Assembly (NCBI RefSeq): GCF_051106095.1
Contig: NC_135795.1
Coordinates: 4,022,501 to 4,086,500, forward strand
Source of the DNA: Pogona vitticeps
Taxonomy: Eukaryota > Chordata > Lepidosauria > Squamata > Agamidae
Direction of reading: 5' to 3'
Length of the DNA: 64,000 bases
Below the pieces are notes generated by a model, which was given only the letters and a program-made list of their open reading frames with translations, searched no databases and was not told the DNA's origin. Shown one piece after another: positions 1 to 11,406 of this stretch (positions are counted from its first letter, which is position 1; each line of letters begins with the position of its first letter). Position numbers and translations under genes: made by a program.

Positions 1-3000
1 TTCGAAAAGATTCAAGAGCAGCTCGGGGAAGAGGGTAAGATTAGAACTCGAGGCGTCGGCAGATGAGATTTCGGTGATTTTGAGAAACTTTCCGTGATGG
101 AGAAGCGACTTCCTCCCCCCCCCCCCCTTCGGCATCCGCTCTTATTCGAAAGAAAGAGGCAGGTGGTAACATAGCAGGGCCCGATCTGTTTGAGGGTGGG
201 GTAGAAAGAGAACGTGGCAATGAGGCATCGGAGCAGATCCGGAAAGTTGGAATTCAGCGGGTCAAGTCAAGCAGAGGCACTACAAGAGGAAAAAAGCTAT
301 CCTCTGAGTGGCGTACTCTTGTCTTGTATAATGCCTTTCCTGTTTTTTTGCTCGGTTTGTACTTTGGAATTGCCGCTTAGAGCTATAAAAGAGCAACTGT
401 TTTATGATTCCAGGAAGAACCCGTTTCCGGAAGCAGTGACATTTTGTGGATTTATTTACTAAGATTTGTGTTCTGCTTGACGACAACCACCATCGGGTGA
501 ACTTCCCCCTTTCATTACCTGGAATAGGGTTCTGTTTGTGTCACGATACGATGCAATAAGTAGCCAACAACAGTGAAATTCAACTTTTTAATATATGATT
601 GGAATCCCCGTCAAACATTTATATTAAAAAAAATTAAATTATATGTTATCCTTCAGCTAAAATCTCTTAGGGATGGCAATAAGAGAAAGATCTATTTGGA
701 GTCTTAAACTGCCTTCCTCAAATACAGTGGTGCCCCGCATAGTGACATTAATCCATTCCAGGATTAACGTCACTAATCGGATTCGTCGCTATGCGGGGGG
801 GAAAACCCATAGGAACGCATTAAACTCCGTTTAATGCGTTCCTGTGGGGCGAAAACTCACCGCTATGCGAAGATTCCCCCATCTGGCCGCCATTTTCGCC
901 TCCCGGTAAGCGTGGGCAGGGTGCGAAAATGGAGCGGGCAGCCACTTTTTTCTTCCGGCTGCCATTTTGGAACCGCCGATCAGCGGTTCCCAAAACATCG
1001 CAATGCGAAGATTGGTAAGCGAAACGCTTACTGATCATCGCAATGTGATGTTTTGACATTCAAAATGTCGCAATGCAATCGCATTAGCGATTGCGAATGA
1101 CACGTCGCTATGCGGATTCTTCGTTAAACGGCGCGCTCGTTAAGCGAGGCACCACTGTATTTGATTATAGCATGCTCAGTTTCCTCCATTTCAGCCTTCT
1201 GCTTTAATGCACAAGCTGGTTTGGAAATGCAGAGGTTCCCAAACTCCCCTCCGTGGCCCATTGCCGTCTGTGGCCTGAGCCAGACGGGGCCACGGAGAGA
1301 GACACCCCCACCCCCACCCCTGCACGCACTCCCCCCGCACAGCCCATTTGCACAAGCGCTGCGCCACCTTTTGTCGCTGGTATGAAATAGAAAAGGATGT
1401 TCTGGAACTAGGACTATATTAATATTAATATACACCAATCAATTGATCTGTTAAAATTAATATATGCAATATCTAAAAGTGACTGAAATAATGTTTAAGA
1501 TTGTATATTTCTATCTCTTTTTTTTTTCCATGTAGTGGTTGAAAACTATGACTACGTTTTCCCAGAAAATGGTCTAGTGGCATACAAAGATGGGAAGCTC
1601 TTACATAAACAGGTGAGGTTGCAATTTTTAATGAAATGTGATAAACTAAAGGGACTGGTTAAGCATCTTAATTTCAGGTTCCCTGTTGTGGGCTCTTCTC
1701 ATCCCCTCCTAACCGCTACAGAGTCTGGAAATTTTGGTTACATTCCTCTCGCTTTGCAGGAGAAGTGGAGGGATTCACGGAGTAGAATAGTTTTAAGTTC
1801 CCCAGGTAGTCCGCCCCTATCCTATCAAGTGGCACTTACAGTGTCACTGAAACATCAGTTGTCGAAAAAATAAAAAGTTTTCTAAAGTTGGCGAACAGAT
1901 CGACAGCACATGAAGTTGTTTTCTCGTGCTATTTGGGACAGATGGGGAGAGCTATGAGATTATATGTGGTGGAGAGAAGGTGGAGGAAACGAGGAATCCT
2001 TTATTGTATAAACTGTATTGTTTTTGTATGAACGATGATGTGTTAAAATTATTGGGGGGGGGGCAAATTGCCACCTCAGGACCATAGGGAGGTCTTCAGA
2101 CAGGTAGCAGTGTCCGTGTTCCCACAACAACAAATGCAAAAAAAAGAGAGAGAGAGAGATGCATTCAGGAGACTAATTTTTCTGGACTGTTTGATAGCGC
2201 TCTGCTTCTGTCTACTCACGTGTCTTCTTTTTTTTTTTTTTAGAGCATTCAAGGCCAGATGGGTGAAGAACTGCTCCAGGATTTGATCAACTACTGCCTC
2301 AGTTACATTGCTAAAATCAAGCTGCCCAGGAAACGGTACGTCTGTGTTAACCAGCTTTCTTGCTTCGCCTGGGCTGGACAGAGAATCAGGATGGTCTCTG
2401 GATTAAAGCATCAGACAAGGCTCTAGTCCTTAGCCACAAAACTCACTACATGGTCTTGGGCCAGATACCTTGTTTCCGCCTCACCTACTTCCCATGGTTA
2501 TCGTGATGAGAGGAGGCAACTTGAATACTTTGGAAGACTGTAACTAATCCACGGGAGCTGTATCCAGTAATTCAGTTATGCGCAGTCTGAACTTATTAAG
2601 AATATTAAAAGAAAAATCCTAGGACTATTTATTTTTAAAGGTGAAGTTACTAGGACTGGACACTAGTGGGAGCCAGAGAACCTGTGAGGTATAGAGTTCA
2701 CAATTAAAATAGTGTTCACTATAACCCACATTTTTAGTATCTGCAGGAGGGGGGCTTGGAACTGCAGAGACGGGGTTCTTACTGTACTGCTATGGCATCT
2801 CTTTAAAATTCCCCCCCTTTTTTTTGGACTGTGTCATCTTAGGGGCACTTTTATTGAATTCCGGAACGGGATGCTGAATGTCTCCCCCGTCGGCCGAAAC
2901 TGCAGCCGAGAAGAGCGGATTGAATTCTACGAGTTTGATAAGGTGAGTCGTTTCCCTCTGGAAGTAGTATTTTAAAAAAAAAAAACATATTCCATCTGGG

Positions 3001-5224
3001 TCCTAGATCAAATCAAGCCTGAACTCTCTCTCTCTCTCTCTCTGGAGGCCAAAATGTTGAAACTGAGGTTCTCCCACTTTGGTCACCTCGTATAAGAAGG
3101 CAGGATTCTCTGAAAAAGAGGATGATGTCCAGAAAGGTAGCAGGGAAAGAGGAAGACCCCACACAAGATGGATTGATTTGCTAAAGGAAGCCACAGGCTT
3201 GAATTTGTAAGAACTGAGCAGGGCTTTTGAGGACCGGAAGGACATTTTGAAGATTTGTAGGGTTGCCAGAAGTCAGGGATGACCTTATAGCACCTAACTA
3301 AGAAACAAAGCACAATTTGGGGCCATTTGGAAATGAAAGTATTTACCGATGTCAAGGTCTGAACAGATGATTCCCCAAAATGACAGGGAAAAACATTCAG
3401 GGTGCACGAGTGAAGAAACCTGAAGGGTGTAACCAGGGCAATGGACACATCGCAGCCAGAACCCCTCCCACCTGTGTTAGGCGAGGGGATCTGGGCGAAG
3501 GAGTCTGGAAAAAGTAACTTTCTTGGCCTCTTTGGGGCCGGGCCAACTTGGCGTAGGGCACGTCAACGGTGTACGTCGGCCGCTTGCCTCCCGCCGTCTT
3601 CTGCTGTGTGGCGGAGTCTCGCCGCCCGTCTCTTCCCGCTGGGCAGGAGATTAAATCTACTTCGTTAAGGCTGTTTCCAGAAACGGAGAGAAGCTTCACC
3701 GGTTTCTCTCTCTCTCTCTCTTTTGCCTCCCGTTCTTTCCACAGAGGGAAGGGATCCGAGAGACGTTTGTGGCCGACTTGCGGAGAGATTTTGCCGGAAA
3801 GGGCCTCACGTTCTCCATCGGTACGTACCACTTCCTTAAAGCAAAACGGACCGCCGTTTCCTTGGTGTGCCAAACGGCTTGAACTTGGCTGATTTTACTG
3901 CTCCGGCGTTGGTGATTTGGACCTCTTTTTCCCCCAAAAAAATAATAATAGTGACTCGTGGCTTCCTAGAACTGACCTCATTAGGACAGCTGTTATTTTA
4001 AAATTATAATCACAGCCCTCCACGTCTTCCGTTTCATCCCCCCCATTTGCTTCCTTTCATCCTGAGATTTTGTTCAGAAAAGTCTTTCTGCCGGGTCCAC
4101 CGTGTTGAAACTTTGCCTCCCTGTCTCTCCCTCGTAACAAAGCTGCTGCGATTTTAATTCTCATTTCACCTTCTCTAGGAGGCCAGATAAGTTTCGATGT
4201 GTTCCCAGACGGCTGGGACAAGCGATACTGCTTAGGGACCGTTTGCGAGGATGGCTTCAAGAAGATCTATTTCTTTGGAGATAAGACCATGCCGGTAAGG
4301 AGTCAAAGCCGGTTAATTTTAAAAAAGCACAATTTTGAGACGAGGGAGGGAAATACACCTCCCCATTTTCTCTCCCTGGCAAGCCTATTTAGACCGAAAT
4401 TTATTCCTTGTTGCATCCTGGCGCTTTGATCAAGAAACTGGAAACCACATTTATATGCATGCGTCTTGGTCAGCAGCAATGAACACTTTATGAAACGAGG
4501 AACAAGTTCATTATCAAAGTAAACTAGATTCTGCCGGGAAGCAGTGAGGATTTTGAAAGAAACTCAAGGAAATGTCGGGTACCAGCTATACGTAATAAGC
4601 TGTTCTGTGAATGAATTTAGCACTTTGGGTGGTTTTCCAGGCTTCTCAGTGGATGATTATTTATGACTAAAAGAACTGTATATATTATAAATGTTTGTGT
4701 CGCCCTGAGATCATCATTGAGATGCCCCTGTCGCTGGAGGTATTTTTGAAGGAATGCGGTTTGGATTTCAATTAAGGGGGTTTGGATATCATAAATATTT
4801 ATTAGTATAGAAGAATGATATTTTATAACATGTACAGTGGTGCCTCGCAATTGCGATCGCAAAAACATCGTCGTGAAGCGGATTCGTCGTCAAGCAGGGT
4901 AATCGTTAAGCGGGGCACCACTGTATGTATAGAAGCCTATCAGTAAACTGTTGCTGGGTGGTTCTGATTAGTAAGGGAACATCAGGAGAACGGCAGGCAA
5001 AAAAGGAGGCAGTCTCACGGTTGAGGCTTCAGAACAAGTCTGGCAGCTCCAAGAAATTACAGATGCTCGTGGGGCTGAAAAAGGCCAAAGCCTAAAGCCC
5101 TCTGTGTGTCTCTCATTCACAGGGCGGGAACGACTATGAAATATACACAGATCCCAGGACCATCGGCCACAGCGTGACGTCACCGGAGCAGACCAGGAAG
5201 CTCTGCGAAGAGTTATTCTTTTAA
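1..5224 (+). CDS. PMM2: Phosphomannomutase 2, exons 2 (end) to 8
   Basis: Cytosolic HAD-type phosphomannomutase that converts mannose-6-phosphate to mannose-1-phosphate for GDP-mannose and dolichol-linked glycan synthesis. Coding exons: 1-34, 1536-1612, 2244-2335, 2843-2942, 3745-3820, 4179-4294, 5123-5224 (stop TAA). All junctions are GT-AG, and exon sizes 77, 92, 100, 76, 116 and 102 nt equal the human PMM2 exons as I remember them. The window starts at [11 protein letters not shown], about human residue 49, so the N-terminus with the catalytic DVDGT motif is outside. Visible signatures are [43 protein letters not shown] (holding the equivalent of human Arg141, a common disease site), [26 protein letters not shown] and [16 protein letters not shown] and the end at ELFF favour PMM2 over PMM1. 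The reading frame is intact. Confidence 0.97.
725..1157. mobile_element. Pogo/Tigger-like MITE, family A, full length
   Basis: Inverted ends CAGTGGTGCCCCGC and GCGAGGCACCACTG are flanked by TA on both sides, the target duplication of Tc1/mariner-pogo elements. The interior repeats the words TATGCG and TCGCAATG and has no transposase frame. It lies in PMM2 intron 2. Further copies are at 4835-4923, 7432-7706 and 26591-27016. Confidence 0.8.
1230..1385. mobile_element. hAT-like fragment, family D
   Basis: It begins CAGAGGTTCCCAAACT and shares GCCACGGAGAGAGAC followed by C-rich, purine-poor sequence with the copy at 32600-32813. The right end is decayed. It lies in PMM2 intron 2. Family assignment rests on the better copy at 44108-44361. 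Confidence 0.45.
2565..2790 (+). mobile_element. Family B MITE copy (CTCF-like core)
   Basis: PMM2 intron 4 holds a copy with the family words ATATTAAAAGAAAAATCC, a degenerate GGACACTAGTGGGAGCC core near 2656-2675, TAGTGTTCACTATAA and a right end near CTTACTGTA. The left terminus is eroded. Confidence 0.6.
3035..3305 (+). mobile_element. RTE/BovB-type LINE 3' fragment
   Basis: In PMM2 intron 5, decayed reading frames recall the RTE/BovB C-terminus ([11 protein letters not shown], then R/K-rich GKRKTPH). It ends in the tail typical of squamate RTE copies, near GGGTTGCCAGAAGTCAGG. A CT microsatellite precedes it. It is too short and mutated to be active. Confidence 0.6.
4835..4923. mobile_element. 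Minimal 89-bp family A MITE
   Basis: Ends CAGTGGTGCCTCGC and GCGGGGCACCACTG are flanked by TA. Almost only the terminal regions remain. It lies in PMM2 intron 7, and nothing else recognisable is in that intron. Confidence 0.78.
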
Positions 5225-6930
5225 CTGCAAGGCTGACCAAAGTCCGAAAGCAAGCTGGATGGATGCAGGACCAATCACTGTAAAAGGGTAGAGGTGGGGG
5301 GAAAACGGTGAATTGTTTTTTTAAAGGGTTGGATAAGAATGTTATCTGCACTACGTACATGTCGCTGTCTGGGTCCCACGTCAACTTGTGTGGCTCTGTC
5401 GTTGGCAATCTGATCAGTCCTTTAATGCCGGGGTTTGATATTTTTTTCTTGCTGTCGTTCCGCCTTGGGTCGCCCTGGTGTTCCCGGACGGCGACTCCCA
5501 GAAGCCTTCGCCCCCAGATGTGCTGGCTGGGATTTCTGGGAGTTGTGATCCAAGAACATCTGGGTGACGCAAAGTTGGGAACCTTAGAGCTCTCTAGCCA
5601 AGGATGTTGCGCCCCTCGTCAAACTACAGATCCCAGAATTCTCCGGGAAGGTGCCACGAGAGGTGAAATGGGTCTAAGCTGCTATAACTGGGTAGTGAGA
5701 GATTTTGAGCCATTGACTTAGCATCCCCTCTCATGTGGCCGTCGGCACCACGGACAGCACGCACTGCGTGGCTTTATTAGGAGCCATCCTTGGGAAGAGA
5801 AATACTTCCTGCCCTTCACTTGACTCCCACCAAGACTGTTCCTTGAGCCATATTCTGGGAGTCACCCCAGGCTTCTTAGATGTCTCTTCCAGAAGCAGCT
5901 GATGTCTTGATGTGTCGTCACGCCCGTCCGTTTCCATGAGATGCACAGTTAGTTCAGAAATTGTCTTGAGGGTCCTAAATCCCCCTGTTGTCTCTCAGTC
6001 TCAAATCCCGTCCTGGCAGGTGAGAAGCAGGGTCTGTTCCTCGTTCTGAAAATAGAGCGAGTCTTGGGGACTTCTCTCCATAAAACGGGACATTTGCACG
6101 GGTCTTTGGATGGACACGGGGTACCCTTTCTCAGATCCACTCCCACCCAGGTTTCCTTCATCGCCCGATCTGTTTTTGCTGGCCAGCTGGAGTGGCGGTC
6201 CCTGTCTGGTTTGTAAGCTTGGCCACGAAGCAGCCTCGTGCATAGCATCGCGACGGCGCGCTGAGCGTGAAGGTTTGTCTCGGATTTTGCCACCCCGTTG
6301 GGTGGGAATGTTGTCCTAGGAGAGCAGGAATGGCATAAATAAGGTGGCCGTGCTCACCAGGTCATTCAGGCAGCTCTGCGTTGAACCTATAAAGGTGTCC
6401 GCGGGTGGGAGCTGCAGGCGCTTGTGGGAGAGGTAGTCCCCAGAACGGCAGGCTCGGCAGCAAATCCCGAATCCCATCCATCTGTGCTAAAATCAGCTCC
6501 CCTTGCCGTATTTTCCTCTCAACCTTTCTTTGCCCCCAACGACCACTTTTTGGAACCACTGCTCTGAGCTATGTCAGTTGGGTAGGTTTATGATCCGTTT
6601 GTCGCGCCACCGTCCGAATCCTCGTAAGGAAGCCTTACATTTTCTCTGGACCTCAGGAGGCGTTTGTTCCAGTGAGGCCACACTGGTGAAATTGCTCCGT
6701 CTACGGTAGAATTTCTGTCAGCTGCAAAGCTCGTACGCTGTTGGGTCGGGGCACGTGTAGACAAATTACATTTTATGAGTAAATTTTTGTTTTCCCAGAA
6801 AACTTCTCTGTCTTTCCATAAATGTCTGTTAACACCTTCTCTGCAGCCTGTCTGAAGAAGATCAGAGGTTAGAGCGAGGAATCTTCAAGGCTACCCGTGA
6901 AATTTGTTAACGCCAGAAAGGAAATAAATC
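5225..6930 (+). other. PMM2: Probable PMM2 3' UTR with AATAAA
   Basis: No coding evidence follows the PMM2 stop. The first clear AATAAA downstream on the plus strand is at 6923-6928, giving a 3' UTR of about 1.7 kb, plausible for this gene. A small transposon copy sits inside at about 5468-5590. The end point is inferred; an earlier weak signal could be used. Confidence 0.4.
5468..5590. mobile_element. Small inverted-repeat transposon, family E
   Basis: CGACTCCCAGAAGCC faces GGATTTCTGGGAGTTG within about 120 bp, with outer parts resembling GTTCCCGG and GTTGGGAAC. The same foldback arrangement recurs at 31232-31365 and, partly, at 7003-7060 and 25775-25880. It is probably a non-autonomous hAT-type element. 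Confidence 0.5.
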
Positions 6931-7300
6931 TTTGCCAGATATTGTAGCCCGTTAAGGTGAAAGCGTTGAAGAGTCTCTTTCCCCCCCCCCTGCTTTTGAT
7001 GGACTACAACTCCCAGAAGCCCCAGTCAGCATGTTTTGAGTTGTAGTCCCTCAAAAGACTTCCTCCAGTCTCTGGTTAGAATAGAGGACTCGCCTGGGAG
7101 ATGCAGGTCACTTACTGTAGAAAAATCTCTCGCCTCCTGCGAAGAGCTCACCCTGTTCGCTTCCTGTCTTTCCCAAAACTAAAATTATCCGAGAGGATGT
7201 TTGTACCAACAGTTAAAAGCCAGAAGGATCTTGCTGATCTATGCCTGAATAAGGGAAATCGCCTAAGCCTTTGGTGGCAAAGTGCTGCTCCCTGGCAAGG
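6931..7300. other. Intergenic, little recognised
   Basis: Between PMM2 and the next repeats I see only a C-rich run near 6982 and a half copy of family E (ACAACTCCCAGAAGCC at 7007-7022 against TTGTAGTCC). No gene is supported. Confidence 0.5.
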
Positions 7301-7431
7301 TGGTCTGAAAATATGAAAAGTATTAAAAGAAAAATCTCAGAAATAGGCATTTCTATAATGTAGTTACCAGAACTAGCCACTAGATGGAGCAAGAGACCAT
7401 GCTGTATATAGCATTCACTAATATCTATATA
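7300..7431 (+). mobile_element. Family B MITE fragment
   Basis: It contains ATTAAAAGAAAAATCTC and AACTAGCCACTAGATGGAGC (core at about 7376-7390), then the TATAGCATTCACTA word. It runs directly into the family A copy that starts at 7432. Confidence 0.65.
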
Positions 7432-7706
7432 CAGTGGTGTTCCCAATGTGTTCCTATTGGGAAAAAACTCACCGCTATGCGGGGAATCCTCCATCCGGCT
7501 GCCATTTTCGCCGCCTGGTAAGCGAGGGCAGGGAGCAAAAACGCTGCGGGCGGCCATTTTGGAACCGTGGATCAGCTGTTCCCAAAACATCGCAATGCGA
7601 TGTTTTGCCTATTAAAACGTCACAATGCAATCGCATTAGCGATCGCAAAAAACATCACTATGCGGATTCGTCGTTAAATGGTGCCTCGTTAAACGAGGCA
7701 CCATTG
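7432..7706. mobile_element. Family A MITE with shortened left end
   Basis: A short CAGTGGTG left end jumps to interior sequence, while the right end GAGGCACCATTG is nearly full. TA flanks both sides. The interior resembles the 725-1157 copy. Confidence 0.72.
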
Positions 7707-8095
7707 TACATTAATCAATACACTAACCAAAGTGAACAGAGTGTATATATGCCAAAATGTTTCTTCAGATGGTATGATCCGGCCCCAGGGGTGAAGACAA
7801 GCTTTCACATACCTAGCATTCTGCTCTTGACGGCTGCGGCTATAAATGCAAGCCATAAAGCTGGGGGGGGAGAGAGAGCAGAAATCCACTCGGCTGGCCT
7901 TAAGAGATTGCAGATCTGTGACGGCGGTCCTGTTTTTCCTGTACAAAGGGCATTGGTGAGCAGGATGGCCCCATCTCGTATTTGGAAAGCAGTCATAACC
8001 CCTTGTTTTCCTCTTATTTCTCAAGGGAGTGCTGACCTCAGAGCAGATCCATTGCAGTGTGAGGTTCCTACCATGATCCGACCACCGGATCCTTG

Positions 8096-8154
8096 CAATG
8101 TGAGATGCAAGGATTAGGGTCCTCAGTTGACCCTAATCCTTGCATCTCACATTG
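8096..8154. repeat. Perfect 25-bp inverted repeat, 9-nt loop
   Basis: The arm at 8096-8120 (starting CAATGTGAGATGCAAGG) is exactly reverse-complementary to 8130-8154, with loop CCTCAGTTG. A related imperfect word (TTGCAGTGTGAGG) occurs about 45 bp upstream. No flanking target duplication or known family was recognised. Confidence 0.9.
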
Positions 8155-8465
8155 AAAATAATCTGTTGCTTTTATTCCCTTTACACATGCTAAAGCGGAC
8201 TAAGGTGGTGACCGCATTGAAAAAAACGTTGTTTTTCAGGACCCTTGCTTCAACAAGGAAAGCATCCTTCGCGAATACATAAAACATCCTTCCTTTTACC
8301 AGCGTTAAGCAGTTTCTAAGGACAGCGTAAGGCAGTGATTCTGTACAAGCCAAGGAGATCTTGAATAACAAACTTATGTTTGCGGTTGGATGCTTTTTTG
8401 GAAGAAATGTGGACTAGGGTATTTTAAATAAATGAATTAAATCAATAGGCTTTCCCTACTTTTGT

Positions 8466-8724
8466 TAAGAGACAGGCATGAGCCGCCAGTTGGGCGATTT
8501 GTGGCAGTTTGTTTATCGGCCGAATATGTGTTTGGCGCTTCGAAGCCCCGCCTCTTCCGGAGGGCGGCCACTCGGAGGCAGTGGCCTGGCCTCCCTGCTC
8601 TGCCTCCTCCAGCAGCTGACCGCGTGGGTGCACATCAGAGGAGGCAAGGCAACAAACACGTTACTGGGCTGATAAACAAACCTGCACAAAGCACCAAACC
8701 ATCAATTCGTACCCATCTCTAGTT
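8466..8724. mobile_element. Inverted-end repeat, family F (AGAGATGGGCACGAA)
   Basis: Left end resembles AGAGATGGGCACGAACC and right end reads TACCCATCTCTAG. The middle has TTTGGCGCTTC, a GC-rich GGAGGCAGTGGCC block and AGAGGAGGCAAGG. Better ends are seen at 48393-48632 and 62434-62676. It looks like a non-autonomous terminal-inverted-repeat element, perhaps hAT. Confidence 0.6.
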
Positions 8725-8739
8725 CTGATTTTAAGGTTT

Positions 8740-10274
8740 CTGGTCCCTGTGACTGGTTGTGGTCAAGAGCTGCCGAAGCCAGACAAGTCAGATGAAATCA
8801 CAAACTTGATGGCTGGAAAGAGAGGGGATATCAGCCTTCCTTTCCATTGATAGTGAATTTGCTAATTTGTAAAGACAGATGGAATTATGGAATTATCCTA
8901 TAAGACATTTCCATTCCCTCTCTCTTCAGTCCTTCCCCCCTCTTGAGTCTTGAAGTTGCTGAAAGCAGTCAGGTCTGTCAAGTTGGCAGTTTGATCTGTT
9001 TAATTTTAAGTCACAAAATCTCTTGTTCTTTCCCTTACTACTGCCCCAGAGTGAGTTACTGGGACTGTAAGTGCCAGTTGATGAGAAATACAGGTGGACG
9101 GTCTGGGTAACGCGAAGCGATTCTGTGAATCTCTGCACGCCTGCTGCACAGCTAGAGCAATTTAACTGGAAATTCAAAACTCTGGAGCATACATGTATGT
9201 CTGATAAACTCTGAGCATTTGGGGGGGGGGGTCTGGCACAAATGCTTTGGAGAGACAAAGAGGCCCTTTTCCACCGACCGGACTGCCTGCGCCAAAGGTT
9301 GGATCCAGCCCTCTAAAATGAGCTGCCAGCTGGACTTACGCCATGCTTCGTAACATACTTTCAGCCACAGCTTGCATGCCCTGACGGCTTTTCCCAGCCC
9401 CAGAACAAGGAGACAGACACACCCACAGAACCCTCTGTGTGATCTTCTCATTACACGGTACTTCCCAGCCTCTTCGGGGAAGGCGAAACTCGCCTTACAA
9501 CCAGAAGCGGCCGTAGAACGAAGCCGAGGCCAGCAAAGCAGACGCCGATCTAAATGGAGACGAGAGACGGTGCGAAGCCAGGATCTTAAATGGCTACGGT
9601 CCCCTCCATCTGAGCCTAAGAATCGCCACCACGACGCTTTCCCTCTTAGCTGTTCCCTGCTTGGTGTGGGTTTCCTTTTTCCTGCCCAAGTTTGGAAGCT
9701 TGTTCACTGGGGCTGCCCCCCCCCCAAACCCTGAGCGGGTCTAAGCTCCTTTGGGAAGCTTTTCGGGGCTTGAAGAGCGTGGGAAACGAGACCAACCGCC
9801 CAGAAACGAAACAGCTGTTTCTAAAGCAGGCGACGGGAGGGGAGAGGGCATCGCAGAATAATTGGCAGCCTTTCGGTCCTCGGAGAGGGGTGTTAAAAAT
9901 TCCCAACCAGGCAGCAAAAAGGCTCGAGACGCCAACCTCGAGAGGGCTGACATCAACTCTCACAGATGGGTATAGTCCATTTTTGGGACTCTTTTGTCTA
10001 CCGTTTCTCCGCACGGTCCACAAAGAGGTTGCGCTAAGCCTGAAGACGTGGCCTGTTCTCCACGAAAGCTGGCGGTTGGTTTGATTTTTAGTGGGCCAAC
10101 AAAATGCATCGCCCCGTTCTGGCATCAAGGCTGCAATTTTCACGGCTTCGGAGTCCTCGATCTTTCCAGTTGGCCAACCTCCTGGGGTCGTTGTGAGCAC
10201 GAAGTGAGGAAGAGAGCTACCGGAAAGTAAAATAATTCATAGGGAGACACTAAAATGTATTGCACTAACATATA
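8740..10274. other. Intergenic stretch without a recognised gene
   Basis: Several short open frames overlap on both strands near 9.3-10.2 kb, but none has a recognisable domain, splice structure or homologue. Composition is ordinary. I see no RNA gene. Confidence 0.5.
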
Positions 10275-10440
10275 ATACAGGATCTGTTCTCGATCATCCT
10301 GGAGTGCAGGACACACAACAATGGGCTCAAGTTACAGGAAGCCACCTGGCAGTTATGTTTTGCTTTGGATTCCTGCATCGAGCAGGGGGTTGGACTGGAT
10401 GACCTAAGAGGGCCCCTTCCAACTTTACTATTCTATGATA
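10275..10440 (+). mobile_element. CR1 LINE 3' end fragment
   Basis: ATGGGCTCAAGTTACAGGAA leads to GAGCAGGGGGTTGGACTGGATGACC, then the CCCCTTCCAACTTTACTATTC ending of sauropsid CR1 elements (described here by its short words). The middle part is deleted relative to 27584-27871. Confidence 0.8.
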
Positions 10441-10580
10441 GGGTGAATGTATGGATATGAAAAAAAAAATTCAATTAAAAAGGAACTTGACCCCCTTTTC
10501 CGAGGGCCCAGAAGGAGAAAAATTTGGTTGAATTACGCACAAGTGTGAAGGAGGAAAAAAAAATCACAGTGATTTTGTAT

Positions 10581-11406
10581 TTTATTTTTATTTTAAGTCA
10601 ACATCGGGCTTGTCTCCTTCAGCCCAAATCTTGGCAAAGCACTAAACTCGGGCTGCAAAGGTGGAAAAAAACCCATTCTCTTCCCCCTCACTTCCTTTTC
10701 TTTTCTTTTTTTACAATCTGGTGGAAATAAAGACATCAAACACAAATAAAACATCCCTCTTGCTGGGAATTCTCTCTGCTGCGTGGCCCTTGTGGCTAGA
10801 ACCTTAGAAGACACTCAGAAAATATACATATATGTCTGAGAGTCAAAGAAAGCCCAAGAAGGAGGCCCTTCAGATTTTGGATAAAAATCCGGTCTTGAAT
10901 TCCTGCTTTGGATACGCACAACCAACTAGAAAACCTGTGTCGCTTGTTCCGACACCCACAAATTTCTGGTGTGAAAGGACCCAATTCCTTGCATCCAATT
11001 GCGAATTGCACGAACTGTTATTTTGCAACACCCTTAAAGGAAAAAAAATAATTCTTTAGGTATCAAAGCCTCTCTTCCACCTTAGAAGGAAATGTGTCGC
11101 TTTAAGGTGTGTTTTTTTGGTCTTTCTAAGGCCACGGAGGAAATCAACGCTAGTGGAAAAGCTGAAGGGTCTAAAGCCAGAGGTAACTGTCTTATCTGCC
11201 CGTCTTTAAGGCATTGTGTTTTCAATTCTTTTAATTTTCATTTAAAAAGGGGGGGGGGAGTTAAACCTGGCCACTTTCGGACCCTCCTGTTACAACGTCG
11301 TTTCACCTCACTCAACAAGGCAGAAAATTCCATCCGGACTTCAAAGTCCATCTCTGCGGTTGGACGAGACCTCCTCGGGTTCAGGCAGCAGCGAGAACGA
11401 ATCCCC
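10581..11406 (-). other. CARHSP1: Probable CARHSP1 3' UTR
   Basis: Downstream of the stop on the minus strand, two overlapping AATAAA signals (read as TTTATT on the plus strand) lie at 10581-10592. That gives a 3' UTR of about 0.8 kb. The end is inferred from the signal only. Confidence 0.45.

Noticed and set aside
1-5224. PMM1 rather than PMM2
   Set aside because: [17 protein letters not shown] with [12 protein letters not shown] and the short ELFF ending match PMM2; PMM1 has ALLRLP and a longer C-terminus.
7434-8117. 227-codon open frame
   Set aside because: Begins in a family A MITE and ends in the 8.1-kb inverted repeat; no domain, no splice support.
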